Source: a bacterium (GTDB lineage: Bacteria > Gemmatimonadota > Gemmatimonadetes > Gemmatimonadales > Gemmatimonadaceae). From it: a stretch of DNA of 53,827 bases. Of the stretch, positions 33,414 through 43,096 are shown one piece after another; within the stretch, counting starts at the first letter, position 1, and every line of letters starts with the position of its first letter. Position numbers and translations under genes: made by a program. The notes beneath the pieces were generated by a model. That model saw only the letters and a list, made by a program, of their open reading frames with translations, was not told the DNA's origin and did no database searches. The stretch lies in assembly GCA_902812375.1 (NCBI GenBank), contig CADDZN010000001.1:1-53827 (forward strand), given 5' to 3'.

Positions 33414-34805
33414 ATGCGAATCACTAAGAAATGCTCTCTCGGCTTGCTGTTTCTGGGTTCATCCCTTGTTATCGCCTGTAGCTCGGCGACGTCGCGGGGT
33501 AATCCTCAACCGAACCCGCGAGCCCTTCCACCAGAAGGAAGTGCATCTCCTGATGTAAGCCAGATCTATAGGCAAATTGGATTGCTGGCTGCTCCGAGTC
33601 CGGTCGCTTTTGTAGGAAAAATTTCCTCTTTCGCCAGCTCTGCCCCGGACACGACACTGGTTCTTGCCAGCGTTTCCATCCCGAACCGAGGTTTGACCTT
33701 CACTCGAGAGGGCGAGAGGTATCGCGCTCCGTACGAGGTGAGAATTCTCCTCACGCGCGACGGAGTCGAGGTCGCCAATGTCAATGCAACGGAGATAGTC
33801 CGAGTAGGCTCGTTCAGAGAAACGAGTAGAACTGACGAAAGCATAATCTTTCAGCACTATCTACACGTCGCGCCCGGTATATACGCGCTCTCCCTGTCGG
33901 TTCGCGACGTAGGTGGCTCCCGCACGGCAATACAGAACGCAACAATTTCCGTTCCCGCTCTCGGAACGGGACGTTTGTCGACGCCCACGCTGGTCTATGA
34001 CGCAAGCGGTCGCTCGCGGCTGGACTCAGTACCACAGCTCCTCGCGAGTCCGCGCTCGAGCGCTGTATTCGGACGAGACAGCACAGTAGCGATCTACATA
34101 GAGGGATATGGCCAGGGGAACAGGCTTCCTGTGAGGTTCGTCGTGCGGAGCGACAACGGGAATCAAATCTGGCGTGATTCTATTGCGCTCGCACGCAATG
34201 GGTCGCTCTTCAGTGGTGTGGTAAACGTACCGATTTCTACTGTAGGAGTAGGCATCGCCAGAGTCTTCTTCGCCCGGGAAGATTCCGGAACGCCGGACAG
34301 TGTAAGCGCTCCACTCTTCGTGAGCTTCGGCGAAGACATTCCCCTTATGTCTTTCGAGGATATGCTCGGATATCTCAGATTCTTCGGCACACCGTCACGT
34401 CTCAGCGCACTCAGAAACGCTCCCCCAGAGAGGCGCGCGACAGTATGGGCGGAGTTTCTGAGAGCCACGGATCCGGTCCCGGAGACACCGGTCAACGAGG
34501 ATCTGGAGTCGTATTTCGGTAGAATTCAGGAAGCTAACGTCCAGTTCAGAATGGACCGTAATCCTGGTTGGCTATCTGATAGAGGGATGGTCTTCGTTGC
34601 GCTTGGGGAGCCTGACCAAGTTTACGAGCGGAACGTGAATCAGATACTTTCGCCGACACAGACGTCGTCCACTGCGCGTCTGCAGATCTGGGACTATCGT
34701 CAGTTCAACGCCCAACTCGTGTTCTATGAGGATGCGGGACGGTGGAGGTTGACGCGCGGTAGTGAAACGGAATTTTTCTCTCTGAGCACGCGTCGTCAGC
34801 ACTAG
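33414..34805 (+). CDS. GWxTD-domain lipoprotein
   Basis: A 463-residue protein with a lipoprotein signal ending VIAC (Cys22). The C-terminal third holds the GWxTD domain, here with GWLSDRG (Ser in the usual Thr place) followed by GMVFVALGEPDQVYE and the WDYRQF region. This domain is common in Gemmatimonadota, Acidobacteriota and relatives; its function is unknown. The protein is probably anchored in the outer or inner membrane, facing the periplasm. A TAGGGT hexamer lies 11 bases before the ATG. polA follows 73 bases downstream. Confidence 0.88.
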   Translation: MRITKKCSLGLLFLGSSLVIACSSATSRGNPQPNPRALPPEGSASPDVSQIYRQIGLLAAPSPVAFVGKISSFASSAPDTTLVLASVSIPNRGLTFTREGERYRAPYEVRILLTRDGVEVANVNATEIVRVGSFRETSRTDESIIFQHYLHVAPGIYALSLSVRDVGGSRTAIQNATISVPALGTGRLSTPTLVYDASGRSRLDSVPQLLASPRSSAVFGRDSTVAIYIEGYGQGNRLPVRFVVRSDNGNQIWRDSIALARNGSLFSGVVNVPISTVGVGIARVFFAREDSGTPDSVSAPLFVSFGEDIPLMSFEDMLGYLRFFGTPSRLSALRNAPPERRATVWAEFLRATDPVPETPVNEDLESYFGRIQEANVQFRMDRNPGWLSDRGMVFVALGEPDQVYERNVNQILSPTQTSSTARLQIWDYRQFNAQLVFYEDAGRWRLTRGSETEFFSLSTRRQH

Positions 34806-34878
34806 CTGTTTCTGCAAGGTGAGTGCGCTGACACATCCTCGCGCGCTCCCGTAACTGAGCACGTTTTATATTGACTCA

Positions 34879-37824
34879 ATGAAAGCTCCAGAAGGTCCAC
34901 GGTTATTTCTTGTGGATGGGTATGCGCTTATCTACCGCGCGTTTTTTGCCCTTATTTCTCGCCCGCTGACGACGAGCAAAGGGGAGAACACCTCGGCGAG
35001 CTGGGGCATTGCCAACTTCCTGCAGCGCCTGATCACCAAGCATCGGCCAGAATATCTCGGCTGGGTGCACGATTCTGGCTTGTCCTTTCGCCATGAACGA
35101 TATCCTGCCTACAAGGCAACTCGAGAGAAGCTGACTGAAGAGTTGCAGTCAGATTTTGATCGAGGAATGGACCGGATTTGCGAGATGCTCGACGCTTATC
35201 GTATTCCAATCCTTGCTCTTCCTGGATACGAGGCGGACGATGTAATAGGGACGTTGGTGGCCAAAAGTGTGAATGCGGGTATCAATGTCGTCGTGGTCTC
35301 CGGCGACAAGGATTTCCAGCAGCTAGTCAAGCCGGGAGTTTGGCTGCTGAATCCCGGCCGCGGCGGTCCGGCGAATGTTGAGGAACACTGGGTGGGCGTT
35401 GAGAACTCCGAAGAGCGCCTTGGCGTGGCGCCTGAATTCGTGACCGATTACCTGGCACTTGTGGGTGATTCGTCCGATAACGTGCCTGGTGTCAGGGGAA
35501 TCGGAGACAAAACCGCGTCGCAACTCGTGAAGGAATACGGACATCTCGAGTCGATACTCGCGCACGCGGGCGAGGTCACGAAGAAGCGCCCGCGGGAAGC
35601 GCTGTTGGAGCATGCGGAGAACGCTCGGCTGTCGAAGGAATTGGTAACTATTCGCGACGATTTACCCCTGGAGCTTGACCTCGAGGCTCTCCGGGTTAAG
35701 GAACCCGACTACACCAGGCTGAGAGATCTCTTTATCGAGCTCGAGTTTCACTCGCTTGCCAAGGACATCGTAGCACAAGCGCCGGTCGAAGAGCAGGAGA
35801 CAAAACCCAGGGTAAACTACGTCACGGTCGACACTCTGGAAGGCGTGCAGAGAGCTGTCTCGAAGGCTCGCGAGGCAAAGGTGATTGCTGTAGACACTGA
35901 GACATTGATCGATCCCGACAGTCCTCAACTCGTCGACCCCCTGCGCTCTTCTCTCGTATCGATCTCGATCGCCGTCGATGAAGGCGAGGCGTACTATTTC
36001 CCGTTCCGACACTCCTTGTACCAGCCAGGCCAGGGAGAGCTGCTTGTCGACGCCTCTGGTGACCGTTCTGCTACCGATGCACCGGAAGACCGCGGCCTCA
36101 TTCGAGGTGGTGACGAAGTTTTCCCCGAGGAATCGCCGAAAAAAAAAGCGGCAACTGAGTCTCTTGCAATAGCTGCCCGGATGCTCCGCACGAACAGGCC
36201 GACGCAAGTCCGAAATCTTCCAGCTCTGGATTCCGTTGAGATGTCTCCGTTGCGTGAGCTCCTCGAAGATCCATTGGTGCGGAAAACGGCGCAAAATGCA
36301 AAGTACGACAAGCTCACACTTCGGTGCGCCGGAGTGAACCTTGCCGGGCTCGACTTCGACACAATGCTGGCTAGCTACGTTCTGGATCCGGGAAGACGTT
36401 CCCATGGCCTCGATGTACTGGCGTTGGAGTTTCTCGACCACACCATGACGTCGTACACGGAGCTTTGTGGCAAGGGCCGTAGTGCGATTCCATTTGATGA
36501 ATGCCCAATCGAGGCTGCGCGGGATTACTCCTGCGAAGACGCGGACATGACGCTGCGACTTCGCAGACTTTTCGAGCCGCAGCTCGAATCCTATGAGCTC
36601 ACTCGCCTGTTCGACGGTGTGGAGATCCCGCTTGTCGATGTGTTGGCCGAAATGGAATGGACGGGAATAGCAATCGACTTGCCTTGGTTCTCCTCGTTGA
36701 AGCAACGCTTCCAGGCCGAACGCGAGGCGGTAGAAAAGCAGATCTATGAGGCTGCGGGAACCGAGTTCAATATCAATTCGAATTTGCAGCTTCGAGATAT
36801 TCTGTTCGGAAAGTTGAATCTTCCCGTCATCAAGAGAACCAGTACTGGGCCGTCAACTGACGCAAGCGTTCTGAAGGAGCTGGCCGAAGAAGGTCACGAA
36901 CTGCCTGTCTTGTTGATGGAGTACAGAGAATTATCGAAGCTCGAGAGCACCTATCTGGATGCGCTGCCAAGGCTCGTGAACCCTAAAACGGGCCGCCTGC
37001 ATACTTCCTTCAATCAGACCGTCGCAAGCACCGGACGACTTTCATCGAGTGATCCAAATCTTCAGAACATTCCCATCAGGCGGGAGCTGGGGCGCGATAT
37101 CAGGAGGGGATTCATACCTCGAGAAGGATGGGTCCTGCTCTCGGCTGACTACTCTCAGATTGAGCTTCGTTTACTCGCGCATCTCTCCCGCGACCCGGCC
37201 TTCGTGGAGGCGTTCCAGGCTGGTGGCGACATTCACAGGCAGACCGCCGCTCTCATTTTCGATGTCGATCTGGCGAATGTAACCAGCACCATGCGTGCTC
37301 GCGCGAAGACTATCAATTTCGCGACCATTTACGGCCAGGGTCCCCACGCCCTCTCTCGGCAGCTTGGCATTGAGCACGCCGAAGCGAAGGAGTTCATCAG
37401 CCGTTACTTCGAGCGCTTCAAGGGGGTGCGAAATTACCTCGACTCGATGGTGGCGTTTGCACGGGAGCATGGATACGTGCAAACAATCTTCGGACGCCGC
37501 CGCTACATACCAGAATTACGCGAGCGCAACTTCAATATTCGCGCGTTTGGAGAAAGAACCGCGGCGAACTCTCCTATCCAGGGGTCCGCTGCAGACCTGA
37601 TCAAGATCGCGATGATCAGAATCGATGATGCTATCAGGAATCGCCGGCTTCAGAGCAAGATGCTTTTGCAGGTGCACGACGAACTAGTGTTTGAGGTGCT
37701 TCCCGAGGAGATCGATCTCGTGAGCGAGCTCGTAAAGTACGAAATGGAGCACGCCGCCGAGCTCTCCGTGCCCCTTGTCGTGGATCTTGGCGTCGGGAAA
37801 AACTGGCTCGAGACTAAACTCTGA
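34879..37824 (+). CDS. polA: DNA polymerase I
   Basis: A 981-residue Pol I with all three domains. The 5' nuclease (about residues 1-300) starts LFLVDGYALIYRAFF. The 3'-5' exonuclease (about 320-580) retains its catalytic residues, the DTE near residue 339 and the YSCEDAD segment, so proofreading is likely active. The polymerase (about 600-981) has motif A LLSADYSQIELR and motif C LLQVHDELVFE. The exonuclease domain has an insertion of roughly 60 residues after DTE. A TATATT hexamer lies exactly 6 bases before the ATG and no ribosome site is seen, suggesting a leaderless transcript. Confidence 0.97.
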   Translation: MKAPEGPRLFLVDGYALIYRAFFALISRPLTTSKGENTSASWGIANFLQRLITKHRPEYLGWVHDSGLSFRHERYPAYKATREKLTEELQSDFDRGMDRICEMLDAYRIPILALPGYEADDVIGTLVAKSVNAGINVVVVSGDKDFQQLVKPGVWLLNPGRGGPANVEEHWVGVENSEERLGVAPEFVTDYLALVGDSSDNVPGVRGIGDKTASQLVKEYGHLESILAHAGEVTKKRPREALLEHAENARLSKELVTIRDDLPLELDLEALRVKEPDYTRLRDLFIELEFHSLAKDIVAQAPVEEQETKPRVNYVTVDTLEGVQRAVSKAREAKVIAVDTETLIDPDSPQLVDPLRSSLVSISIAVDEGEAYYFPFRHSLYQPGQGELLVDASGDRSATDAPEDRGLIRGGDEVFPEESPKKKAATESLAIAARMLRTNRPTQVRNLPALDSVEMSPLRELLEDPLVRKTAQNAKYDKLTLRCAGVNLAGLDFDTMLASYVLDPGRRSHGLDVLALEFLDHTMTSYTELCGKGRSAIPFDECPIEAARDYSCEDADMTLRLRRLFEPQLESYELTRLFDGVEIPLVDVLAEMEWTGIAIDLPWFSSLKQRFQAEREAVEKQIYEAAGTEFNINSNLQLRDILFGKLNLPVIKRTSTGPSTDASVLKELAEEGHELPVLLMEYRELSKLESTYLDALPRLVNPKTGRLHTSFNQTVASTGRLSSSDPNLQNIPIRRELGRDIRRGFIPREGWVLLSADYSQIELRLLAHLSRDPAFVEAFQAGGDIHRQTAALIFDVDLANVTSTMRARAKTINFATIYGQGPHALSRQLGIEHAEAKEFISRYFERFKGVRNYLDSMVAFAREHGYVQTIFGRRRYIPELRERNFNIRAFGERTAANSPIQGSAADLIKIAMIRIDDAIRNRRLQSKMLLQVHDELVFEVLPEEIDLVSELVKYEMEHAAELSVPLVVDLGVGKNWLETKL

Positions 37825-37827
37825 TTG

Positions 37828-38799
37828 CTAAGGGCGTTTCCTGTGTTCTTGAAATGCCGCATGGTAGGCTCCGCATAACAGGCTTACTAGATAGAACACG
37901 GCTGCAAGGAGCGAATGAAGCAGGATACCCACAACAGTGACGTGGATTACGTAGGTGAGAATCACCAACCCGATACCGAACAAAATCGTCAACGTTGCAG
38001 GTTGATCAGCATCAGTACTCCGCTGAACTGCGATGTTTCTGGCTATTCGTATCGGCAGGTGGTGAGTGACCCTTCCCCACCACGCCGCGACCATAATAAA
38101 GCCTTTGCGAAGCAGCCCATTCTTTCGTCTACCAACAGGTTCCGATTTCGACGGCAGACTCGCCTCTTCAGAAGCCTCCCGTAACCTCCTGGCAATTTCT
38201 TCTGTCAAGATCAGATGGTTTTCACGTGCCCAGCAATCCATCTCGATCACTTCTCCGATGCGTGCGCCAACTACTGTATTCGGAGCGCCCTTGTCCTCGA
38301 ATACCAAGCCTATTGGCAGAATTTTGATCCCAGCAATCCCTCTCTCTGTACTAGCCTGAAGCGCAAGCCTCGCGAGACCTGTCTTCAGCGGCTCGAGCGT
38401 ATGCTTATTGTGACTTTTTCCTTCTGGAAAGAGGAGTACTGCGCCCAGATCTTCGAGGACATCGATGATTTCCCGGAAAGCTCGCCGGTTTCGTTCAGGA
38501 TCAGGGACCCGTTCTCTCGTTCCTTCGAGCTCGTCACGCACGCGACGAAGCGGAACGACATGGAGGAGCCTGAATAGCAGGCCCATAATTGGGTTCTCGG
38601 CTAGCGTTGCTTTCGCCGTCATTGTGACTCGCCTGGGAATGAGCCAACCAACTATTAGCGAGTCTACAAGAGCATTTTGATGATTGACCGCGATCAGCAA
38701 CGGTCCTTCTAGCGGAATCCGCTCTCGTCCTATGACACGGATATCGCGATAGAACCAGTGTAAGGCGATGCTAGCTATCCATCGCAGGATACTGTACAT
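37828..38799 (-). CDS. 1-acyl-sn-glycerol-3-phosphate acyltransferase-like protein (PlsC family)
   Basis: A 323-residue acyltransferase. The catalytic motif is VNHQNALVDSLIVG (NHxxxxD) and the second block is LLFPEGKSH. Hydrophobic segments at the N-terminus and near the C-terminus anchor it to the membrane. It is longer than typical PlsC proteins, with an extra C-terminal membrane region after about residue 270. It overlaps the MFS stop by TGATG; a GTG at 38802 is an alternative start. It converges with polA, whose stop is 3 bases away. The acyl acceptor is not certain. Confidence 0.88.
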   Translation of the reverse strand: MYSILRWIASIALHWFYRDIRVIGRERIPLEGPLLIAVNHQNALVDSLIVGWLIPRRVTMTAKATLAENPIMGLLFRLLHVVPLRRVRDELEGTRERVPDPERNRRAFREIIDVLEDLGAVLLFPEGKSHNKHTLEPLKTGLARLALQASTERGIAGIKILPIGLVFEDKGAPNTVVGARIGEVIEMDCWARENHLILTEEIARRLREASEEASLPSKSEPVGRRKNGLLRKGFIMVAAWWGRVTHHLPIRIARNIAVQRSTDADQPATLTILFGIGLVILTYVIHVTVVGILLHSLLAAVFYLVSLLCGAYHAAFQEHRKRP

Positions 38800-40265
38800 C
38801 ACGCGAGTAGTCCGGGTTTAACAAAATTATCTGGAACTCTGCGCAACATGAGGAGGGCCAGGGTCATCCCAATCGCGACTGTTGCAACTCCGGCGCGATA
38901 CGCGAAACCGGTTCCCATTGAAGGTGTGAGGCTGTCGACTGCCAGCGCCCAAATAAATGGGCCAACGACAGCAGCCGCGCGTGAAGAAAGCACCATGAGA
39001 CTGAAAAAACGGCCGGCCTCCACGTCCGGAACGAGACTCAATAACAACGGTCGCTCGGCTGTCGATACACCACCGTAGATGAGTCCGATGGATGCGCCCA
39101 CTATCCAGAACGCTCCCCTCGTGGGAACGACAATCATTGCCAACAGAAGCACAACCCAACCAGTCAACACCCATGACAGCGTCCGTTTGGGACCGAACCG
39201 ATCGACCAATCGGCCAATGCCGTAACTGCCAATCACTGCGGGCACGGTGAGGATTACAAATAGAGTTGCTTCAGCGCCTTTCTTGAATCCCATTGCGAAG
39301 ATCGCGTAGAGAGCCATGTTGCTGATGATCGTGCCCATGGCGTCCTGGTACAGGAATGAAGTCAGGATAAACCTGATCGTACCCGGATATTTCTTTGCCT
39401 CGGTCAATGTCTGACGCACGTCACGGAAAGCCTCTCGCCAAGGCACGTGCGTCTTTGCTGCCACGGCGTTGTGGTCGCGGCAGAAAACGAATAGCGGTAC
39501 TGAGAACAGCAGAAATAGGAGGGCTGTGGGGACAAAGGTTGAAACACGCCCGCCATGCTGCGTAAATGGAATTGCCATTCGAAGCGTCGCAACGACTCGT
39601 TCAGGAAGCGCTCCCAGAATTGGCAGTGCACCAGTGAAGAACGGAAAAGTCAGCAAAACGCCGGTGATCGAGCCTGCGTAGCCGAATGCGGCGCCCATCC
39701 CCGACAAACGCCCCCGATAATCCACGGGAGCTAATTCAGGCAACATGGCATTGTAAAACGGCTGGGCCCCTTGGTACGCGTAATTTGCGACAGTGAATGC
39801 CGCAAGCACACCAAACAACGCTCTGCCGGGCGTCATCCATCCAATCGTTGTCGCGGTCGTGGGTGTTACGCCTTCACCGGTTGTAGGTAATCCAAGCTGA
39901 CCGAGAACTGCGATCATGATCGTAGCAAGACACGCGATCAGCGTGAATCCCACCACCCAGGGCTTTCTTCTCTGAGTCACATCGGAGATAGCGCCGAAAA
40001 TCGGAATAGAGACTACCACCAACGTCGATGCGATCCCGTTTACCGTCGCATACAGCGTGTTCGAATGTCCCAGGTCTCCGACGAGCCACGCGGCGAAATA
40101 AAGCGTAGCAATGTTCATCGAGAACACGGTGTTGGCGAAATCGTACAACGCCCAACTGAATCGCTCGCGCGCTGGGGCCAGCGGCGGGTTGAGTTCGCCG
40201 TTTTGCACAGCAGCTATAGGCTCACCAGTTGGTTGGTCGTTTCTGATTGCAGCCTTCGCTTCCAT
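38799..40265 (-). CDS. UMF1/Atg22-type MFS transporter
   Basis: A 488-residue permease with about 12 transmembrane helices. The start ERFSWALYDFANTVFSMNI matches the UMF1 family, relatives of yeast Atg22, which is thought to export amino acids from the vacuole. The substrate here is unknown. I placed the start at ATG 40265 because of GAGGT four bases upstream; an ATG at 40640 would add 125 residues of no known similarity and would cross the divergent lipoprotein gene. It shares a TGATG junction with plsC, so the two are probably co-transcribed. Confidence 0.88.
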   Translation of the reverse strand: MEAKAAIRNDQPTGEPIAAVQNGELNPPLAPARERFSWALYDFANTVFSMNIATLYFAAWLVGDLGHSNTLYATVNGIASTLVVVSIPIFGAISDVTQRRKPWVVGFTLIACLATIMIAVLGQLGLPTTGEGVTPTTATTIGWMTPGRALFGVLAAFTVANYAYQGAQPFYNAMLPELAPVDYRGRLSGMGAAFGYAGSITGVLLTFPFFTGALPILGALPERVVATLRMAIPFTQHGGRVSTFVPTALLFLLFSVPLFVFCRDHNAVAAKTHVPWREAFRDVRQTLTEAKKYPGTIRFILTSFLYQDAMGTIISNMALYAIFAMGFKKGAEATLFVILTVPAVIGSYGIGRLVDRFGPKRTLSWVLTGWVVLLLAMIVVPTRGAFWIVGASIGLIYGGVSTAERPLLLSLVPDVEAGRFFSLMVLSSRAAAVVGPFIWALAVDSLTPSMGTGFAYRAGVATVAIGMTLALLMLRRVPDNFVKPGLLA

Positions 40266-40332
40266 CTGTACCTCAGATCGTTGCCGAGTATGAACGGTAC
40301 ACGACTGAACACGTGCTTGAATACGTAGCCTG

Positions 40333-40350
40333 ACGTAGGTGTGCCTACGT
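40333..40350. promoter_or_regulatory. Inverted repeat ACGTAGG-TGTG-CCTACGT
   Basis: Perfect 7-bp arms with a 4-base loop in the 124-base spacer between the MFS and unknown lipoprotein genes. A second, weaker inverted repeat (CGTACA/TGTACG) lies directly downstream. They may be operators for one or both divergent genes; this is inferred from position. Confidence 0.4.
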
Positions 40351-40389
40351 ACACTCGACGCTGTACGTTGCGACACGCAGATTACTCGC

Positions 40390-41313
40390 ATGGCCGAGCC
40401 CTTTATCGTGCTTGCTAGAGCATCTTTGTCATTCCTTCTGGTCGTCGTAGCCTGCCGAGGAGAGGGGGCGAAGCTCGATAAGACATCCAGGACTTCTCTC
40501 CCACCTGTGTTTTCATTGGGTCCGGCAAACAGTACGAACTGGGACCCAAGTGCGGGGCCAGTGATACTTGTCGCGCTCGGTGAGATGGGTGATTCCGCAG
40601 CCGTTGTCCTCCCTGATGTAACCGACACCACCATGGACACGCTGAATCTGCGCGTGCCGCAGATTTCAGAGCGTGTGTTCGATCTCTACGGGCGGTCGGG
40701 AAAACTCGGATCGTCAGCCGCAGGGCCCTTCCGAGAGGCCAAGACGAGTGATGGGTGTGATGCGTGGCCCAGTGTACGTCTACGTTCAGCGCATCAGGGC
40801 TGGCAGGTAGCATTCGCAAGTGGGGCCGCGAGAGCGATCCCTCTGGACTCGATCGAATCGTTATCGAGCGCGGACTCTGCATCTCTGGCTGCGTCTCTCG
40901 CGGAAACTGTCGCAACACTTTCTATCGCCTCAGACCCAACATTTCGCCGACTGCCCTTCAGGGTGCGTTACGCCTACGCGACTCACTCCGACTCCATTGA
41001 AATCGTTGTTGCTGATATCGTCCGTGCCTTGAACGAAGAGGCGAATCCTCGCATTGAGCACATTTTTCTGGTGGGCGAGCGACCGGCCGACAATCGAGGC
41101 AAATTCACCGTCGGGTATTACAGCCGCACTGCCGGAGCCGAAGAAAAAACGCAGGCCACCGAAGTTCTCGCTGCTCTCGCAATTGGCTCTTCAAGACGTC
41201 CAGGATTCGTCATCAACGTGGCCTCAGACGAAGGTGCTCGCTTTGGCCTAATTGAAAGGACAGGGCCGGCAGAATGGCGTCCGTTGTGGTGGAGCGCTTA
41301 CACCGGCTGTTGA
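40390..41313 (+). CDS. Unknown lipoprotein
   Basis: A 307-residue protein with a signal peptide ending VVAC (Cys22), so it is predicted to be lipid-anchored. The body has no recognised domain; it is rich in Ala, Ser and Asp, with two cysteines (CDAW, and a C-terminal YTGC). It has a predicted mixed alpha/beta pattern. The start ATG 40390 has no strong ribosome site. It is divergent from the MFS gene and precedes convergent nif3 after 16 bases. No function is proposed. Confidence 0.75.
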   Translation: MAEPFIVLARASLSFLLVVVACRGEGAKLDKTSRTSLPPVFSLGPANSTNWDPSAGPVILVALGEMGDSAAVVLPDVTDTTMDTLNLRVPQISERVFDLYGRSGKLGSSAAGPFREAKTSDGCDAWPSVRLRSAHQGWQVAFASGAARAIPLDSIESLSSADSASLAASLAETVATLSIASDPTFRRLPFRVRYAYATHSDSIEIVVADIVRALNEEANPRIEHIFLVGERPADNRGKFTVGYYSRTAGAEEKTQATEVLAALAIGSSRRPGFVINVASDEGARFGLIERTGPAEWRPLWWSAYTGC

Positions 41314-41329
41314 GCAGAGCGGCTCTCCG

Positions 41330-42106
41330 TCATAACCCAGTTGGCGCGTTCACAAATTGCCATGGCAAGGCAAACCGTTCAGCGAGACGCTTCGTGAGCG
41401 CGCGTACCCCGAGCGTTTCCGTCGCGTAATGACCCGCGTAGATAATTGCGAGATCATTTTCCTCCGCGTACACCGCCGTCCAGTGCGGCCCCTCACCTAC
41501 GATCAGGGTATCGACTTGAGTATCGCGCGCTTCGGTCAGTGTTTCCGCAGAGGCGCCTGCTCCCGTACAGATCGCCCATCTCTTGGTGCGACGTTCGCGA
41601 TCGAATACTGATGCGCGACAACTTCCCCCATACGCGTGCGCGTACTCGTTCGCTCGACCAGCAAGTTCCGCGGTCTTGATGTCGGCGTCCCCGCTCACAC
41701 CAATGAAAATGTTCTCGAACCGTGCGAACCCTCTGGTCGGCTCCAGCCCGAGCTCCTTTGCCAGGAGAACATTATTCCCAATTACCGGATGGCAGTCGAG
41801 CGGAAGGTGAGACGAGTATACTGCCACATCTGCCTGAAGCAACGTCCGATATCGGCGATACGCTGATCGAGTAATGTGTTCGAGTCCGCCCCAGAACATT
41901 CCGTGGTGGACCACCAGGAGATTCGCTCCTTGGTCAATCGCTTGTTGCAGCGCCCTAGTCGAAAAATCGACTGCTGCGGCAACCCCTTTTATTGGTGAGC
42001 CGTTTTCGAACTGAAGCCCATTGAGTGCTTTTGGGTAATCTGGCGTTTCTGTCGTCCGCAGTAGCTCATCTGCGTACTCGGCGACTTCGGCTGCGCTCAC
42101 CCTCAT
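41330..42106 (-). CDS. Nif3-like dinuclear metal-centre protein
   Basis: A 258-residue protein of the Nif3/YbgI family. Metal-ligand motifs are present: VVHHGMFWGG, HLPLD, and GHYATE near the C-terminus. Members form hexameric rings with two metal ions; the cellular role is poorly defined and some were mis-annotated as GTP cyclohydrolase. It follows the parB gene in the same direction, 102 bases downstream of its end. A DnaA-box-like TTTTCCACA lies just upstream of its start (42120-42128). Confidence 0.9.
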   Translation of the reverse strand: MRVSAAEVAEYADELLRTTETPDYPKALNGLQFENGSPIKGVAAAVDFSTRALQQAIDQGANLLVVHHGMFWGGLEHITRSAYRRYRTLLQADVAVYSSHLPLDCHPVIGNNVLLAKELGLEPTRGFARFENIFIGVSGDADIKTAELAGRANEYAHAYGGSCRASVFDRERRTKRWAICTGAGASAETLTEARDTQVDTLIVGEGPHWTAVYAEENDLAIIYAGHYATETLGVRALTKRLAERFALPWQFVNAPTGL

Positions 42107-42208
42107 GCAACCAGCTTCTTGTGGAAAACCGCCGTGGCTACAAGAGCCCGAGCGAAGCTAACGTGAACTGCCATAACGACTTACGAGCCCGGTGGAAAAG
42201 TGTGTTGA

Positions 42209-43096
42209 TTACGTTGGGACTTGCATTAGCTCAAGTAGCCGCTCTAGGTCGTCAACCGAGTAGAAGTGTATTGTCAGGGTGCCCCGGTTGTTGCTTCCTA
42301 CGCTGAGGCTCACATCCGTTTGTAACCGGCGCCGGACGCGATCTTGGATGTCTTTCATCCCCGGTGCCTGGTAACTGGTCCGTGGGCGGCCTGTCCTTTT
42401 CTTCGTCCCGTCTACCAATTGGCGAAGACGTTGCTCCAGCATTCTCACCGTAAGACCACTTCGAACAATCTCGTCAGCTAGCTCTCGGATTCGTTCAGGG
42501 TCATTTAGTCCGAGCAGTACTTTCGCGTGGCCGATCGTCAGTTTTCCCTCTTTCAGATATGTCCTGGCCAGCTCAGGCAGTTGGAGAACCCGAAGCATAT
42601 TGGCCACCGTTGTTCGGTCTTTCCCTACGGTATCTGCAATCTGCTGTTGAGTCAGCCCAAACTCCTTAGCAAGCCTCTGATACCCTTCGCCCTCCTCAAT
42701 CGGGTTGAGATCGGCTCGCTGCAGATTCTCCACGAGCGCCAGAGTAAGGATGGTCTTGTCGTCAATTTCTTTGATGATCGCGGGAATCGCCTTCCATCCG
42801 AGCTTTGTAGCAGCTCGTAATCTCCGCTCGCCTGCGATCAACTCAAACCCGTCTTTCCCGCGACGTCGGCGCACGGTTATTGGCTGTAGCAGACCGCTTG
42901 CCTTGAGGCTTTCTTCCAACTCCGTGAGCTCGCTCGCGCTGAATTCCGTGCGAGGCTGGAACGGGTTTCTGGCAATCTGAGATATGGGAATAGACTTGAG
43001 GGCGCCCTCATCGCTCGACGCGAGCCCCCCGCCTGTCCCCAAGAGGGCTTCAAGTCCCTTGCCCAGACGCCTGGGCGGTTTCTCAGCGGCCACCAT
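42209..43096 (-). CDS. parB: Chromosome partitioning protein ParB
   Basis: A 295-residue ParB. Box I reads [10 protein letters not shown] and the GERRLRA box lies in the CTPase domain. A central helix-turn-helix follows with [21 protein letters not shown], and the C-terminal end is a dimerisation region. ParB loads at parS, hydrolyses CTP and spreads. I place the start at ATG 43096 because AAGGAG lies 4 bases upstream, rather than the in-frame ATG at 43120. It overlaps the end of parA by 14 bases, in the usual parA-parB order. Confidence 0.95.
   Translation of the reverse strand: MVAAEKPPRRLGKGLEALLGTGGGLASSDEGALKSIPISQIARNPFQPRTEFSASELTELEESLKASGLLQPITVRRRRGKDGFELIAGERRLRAATKLGWKAIPAIIKEIDDKTILTLALVENLQRADLNPIEEGEGYQRLAKEFGLTQQQIADTVGKDRTTVANMLRVLQLPELARTYLKEGKLTIGHAKVLLGLNDPERIRELADEIVRSGLTVRMLEQRLRQLVDGTKKRTGRPRTSYQAPGMKDIQDRVRRRLQTDVSLSVGSNNRGTLTIHFYSVDDLERLLELMQVPT

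Noticed and set aside
35662-36705. A 347-codon open frame on the minus strand inside polA
   Set aside because: It lies wholly antisense to a well-supported polymerase gene and its translation shows no domain; it is a shadow of the polA codon usage.
40266-40640. A 125-codon N-terminal extension of the UMF1 transporter to ATG 40640
   Set aside because: It has no family similarity, crosses the divergent lipoprotein gene, and a GAGGT ribosome site precedes the internal ATG 40265.
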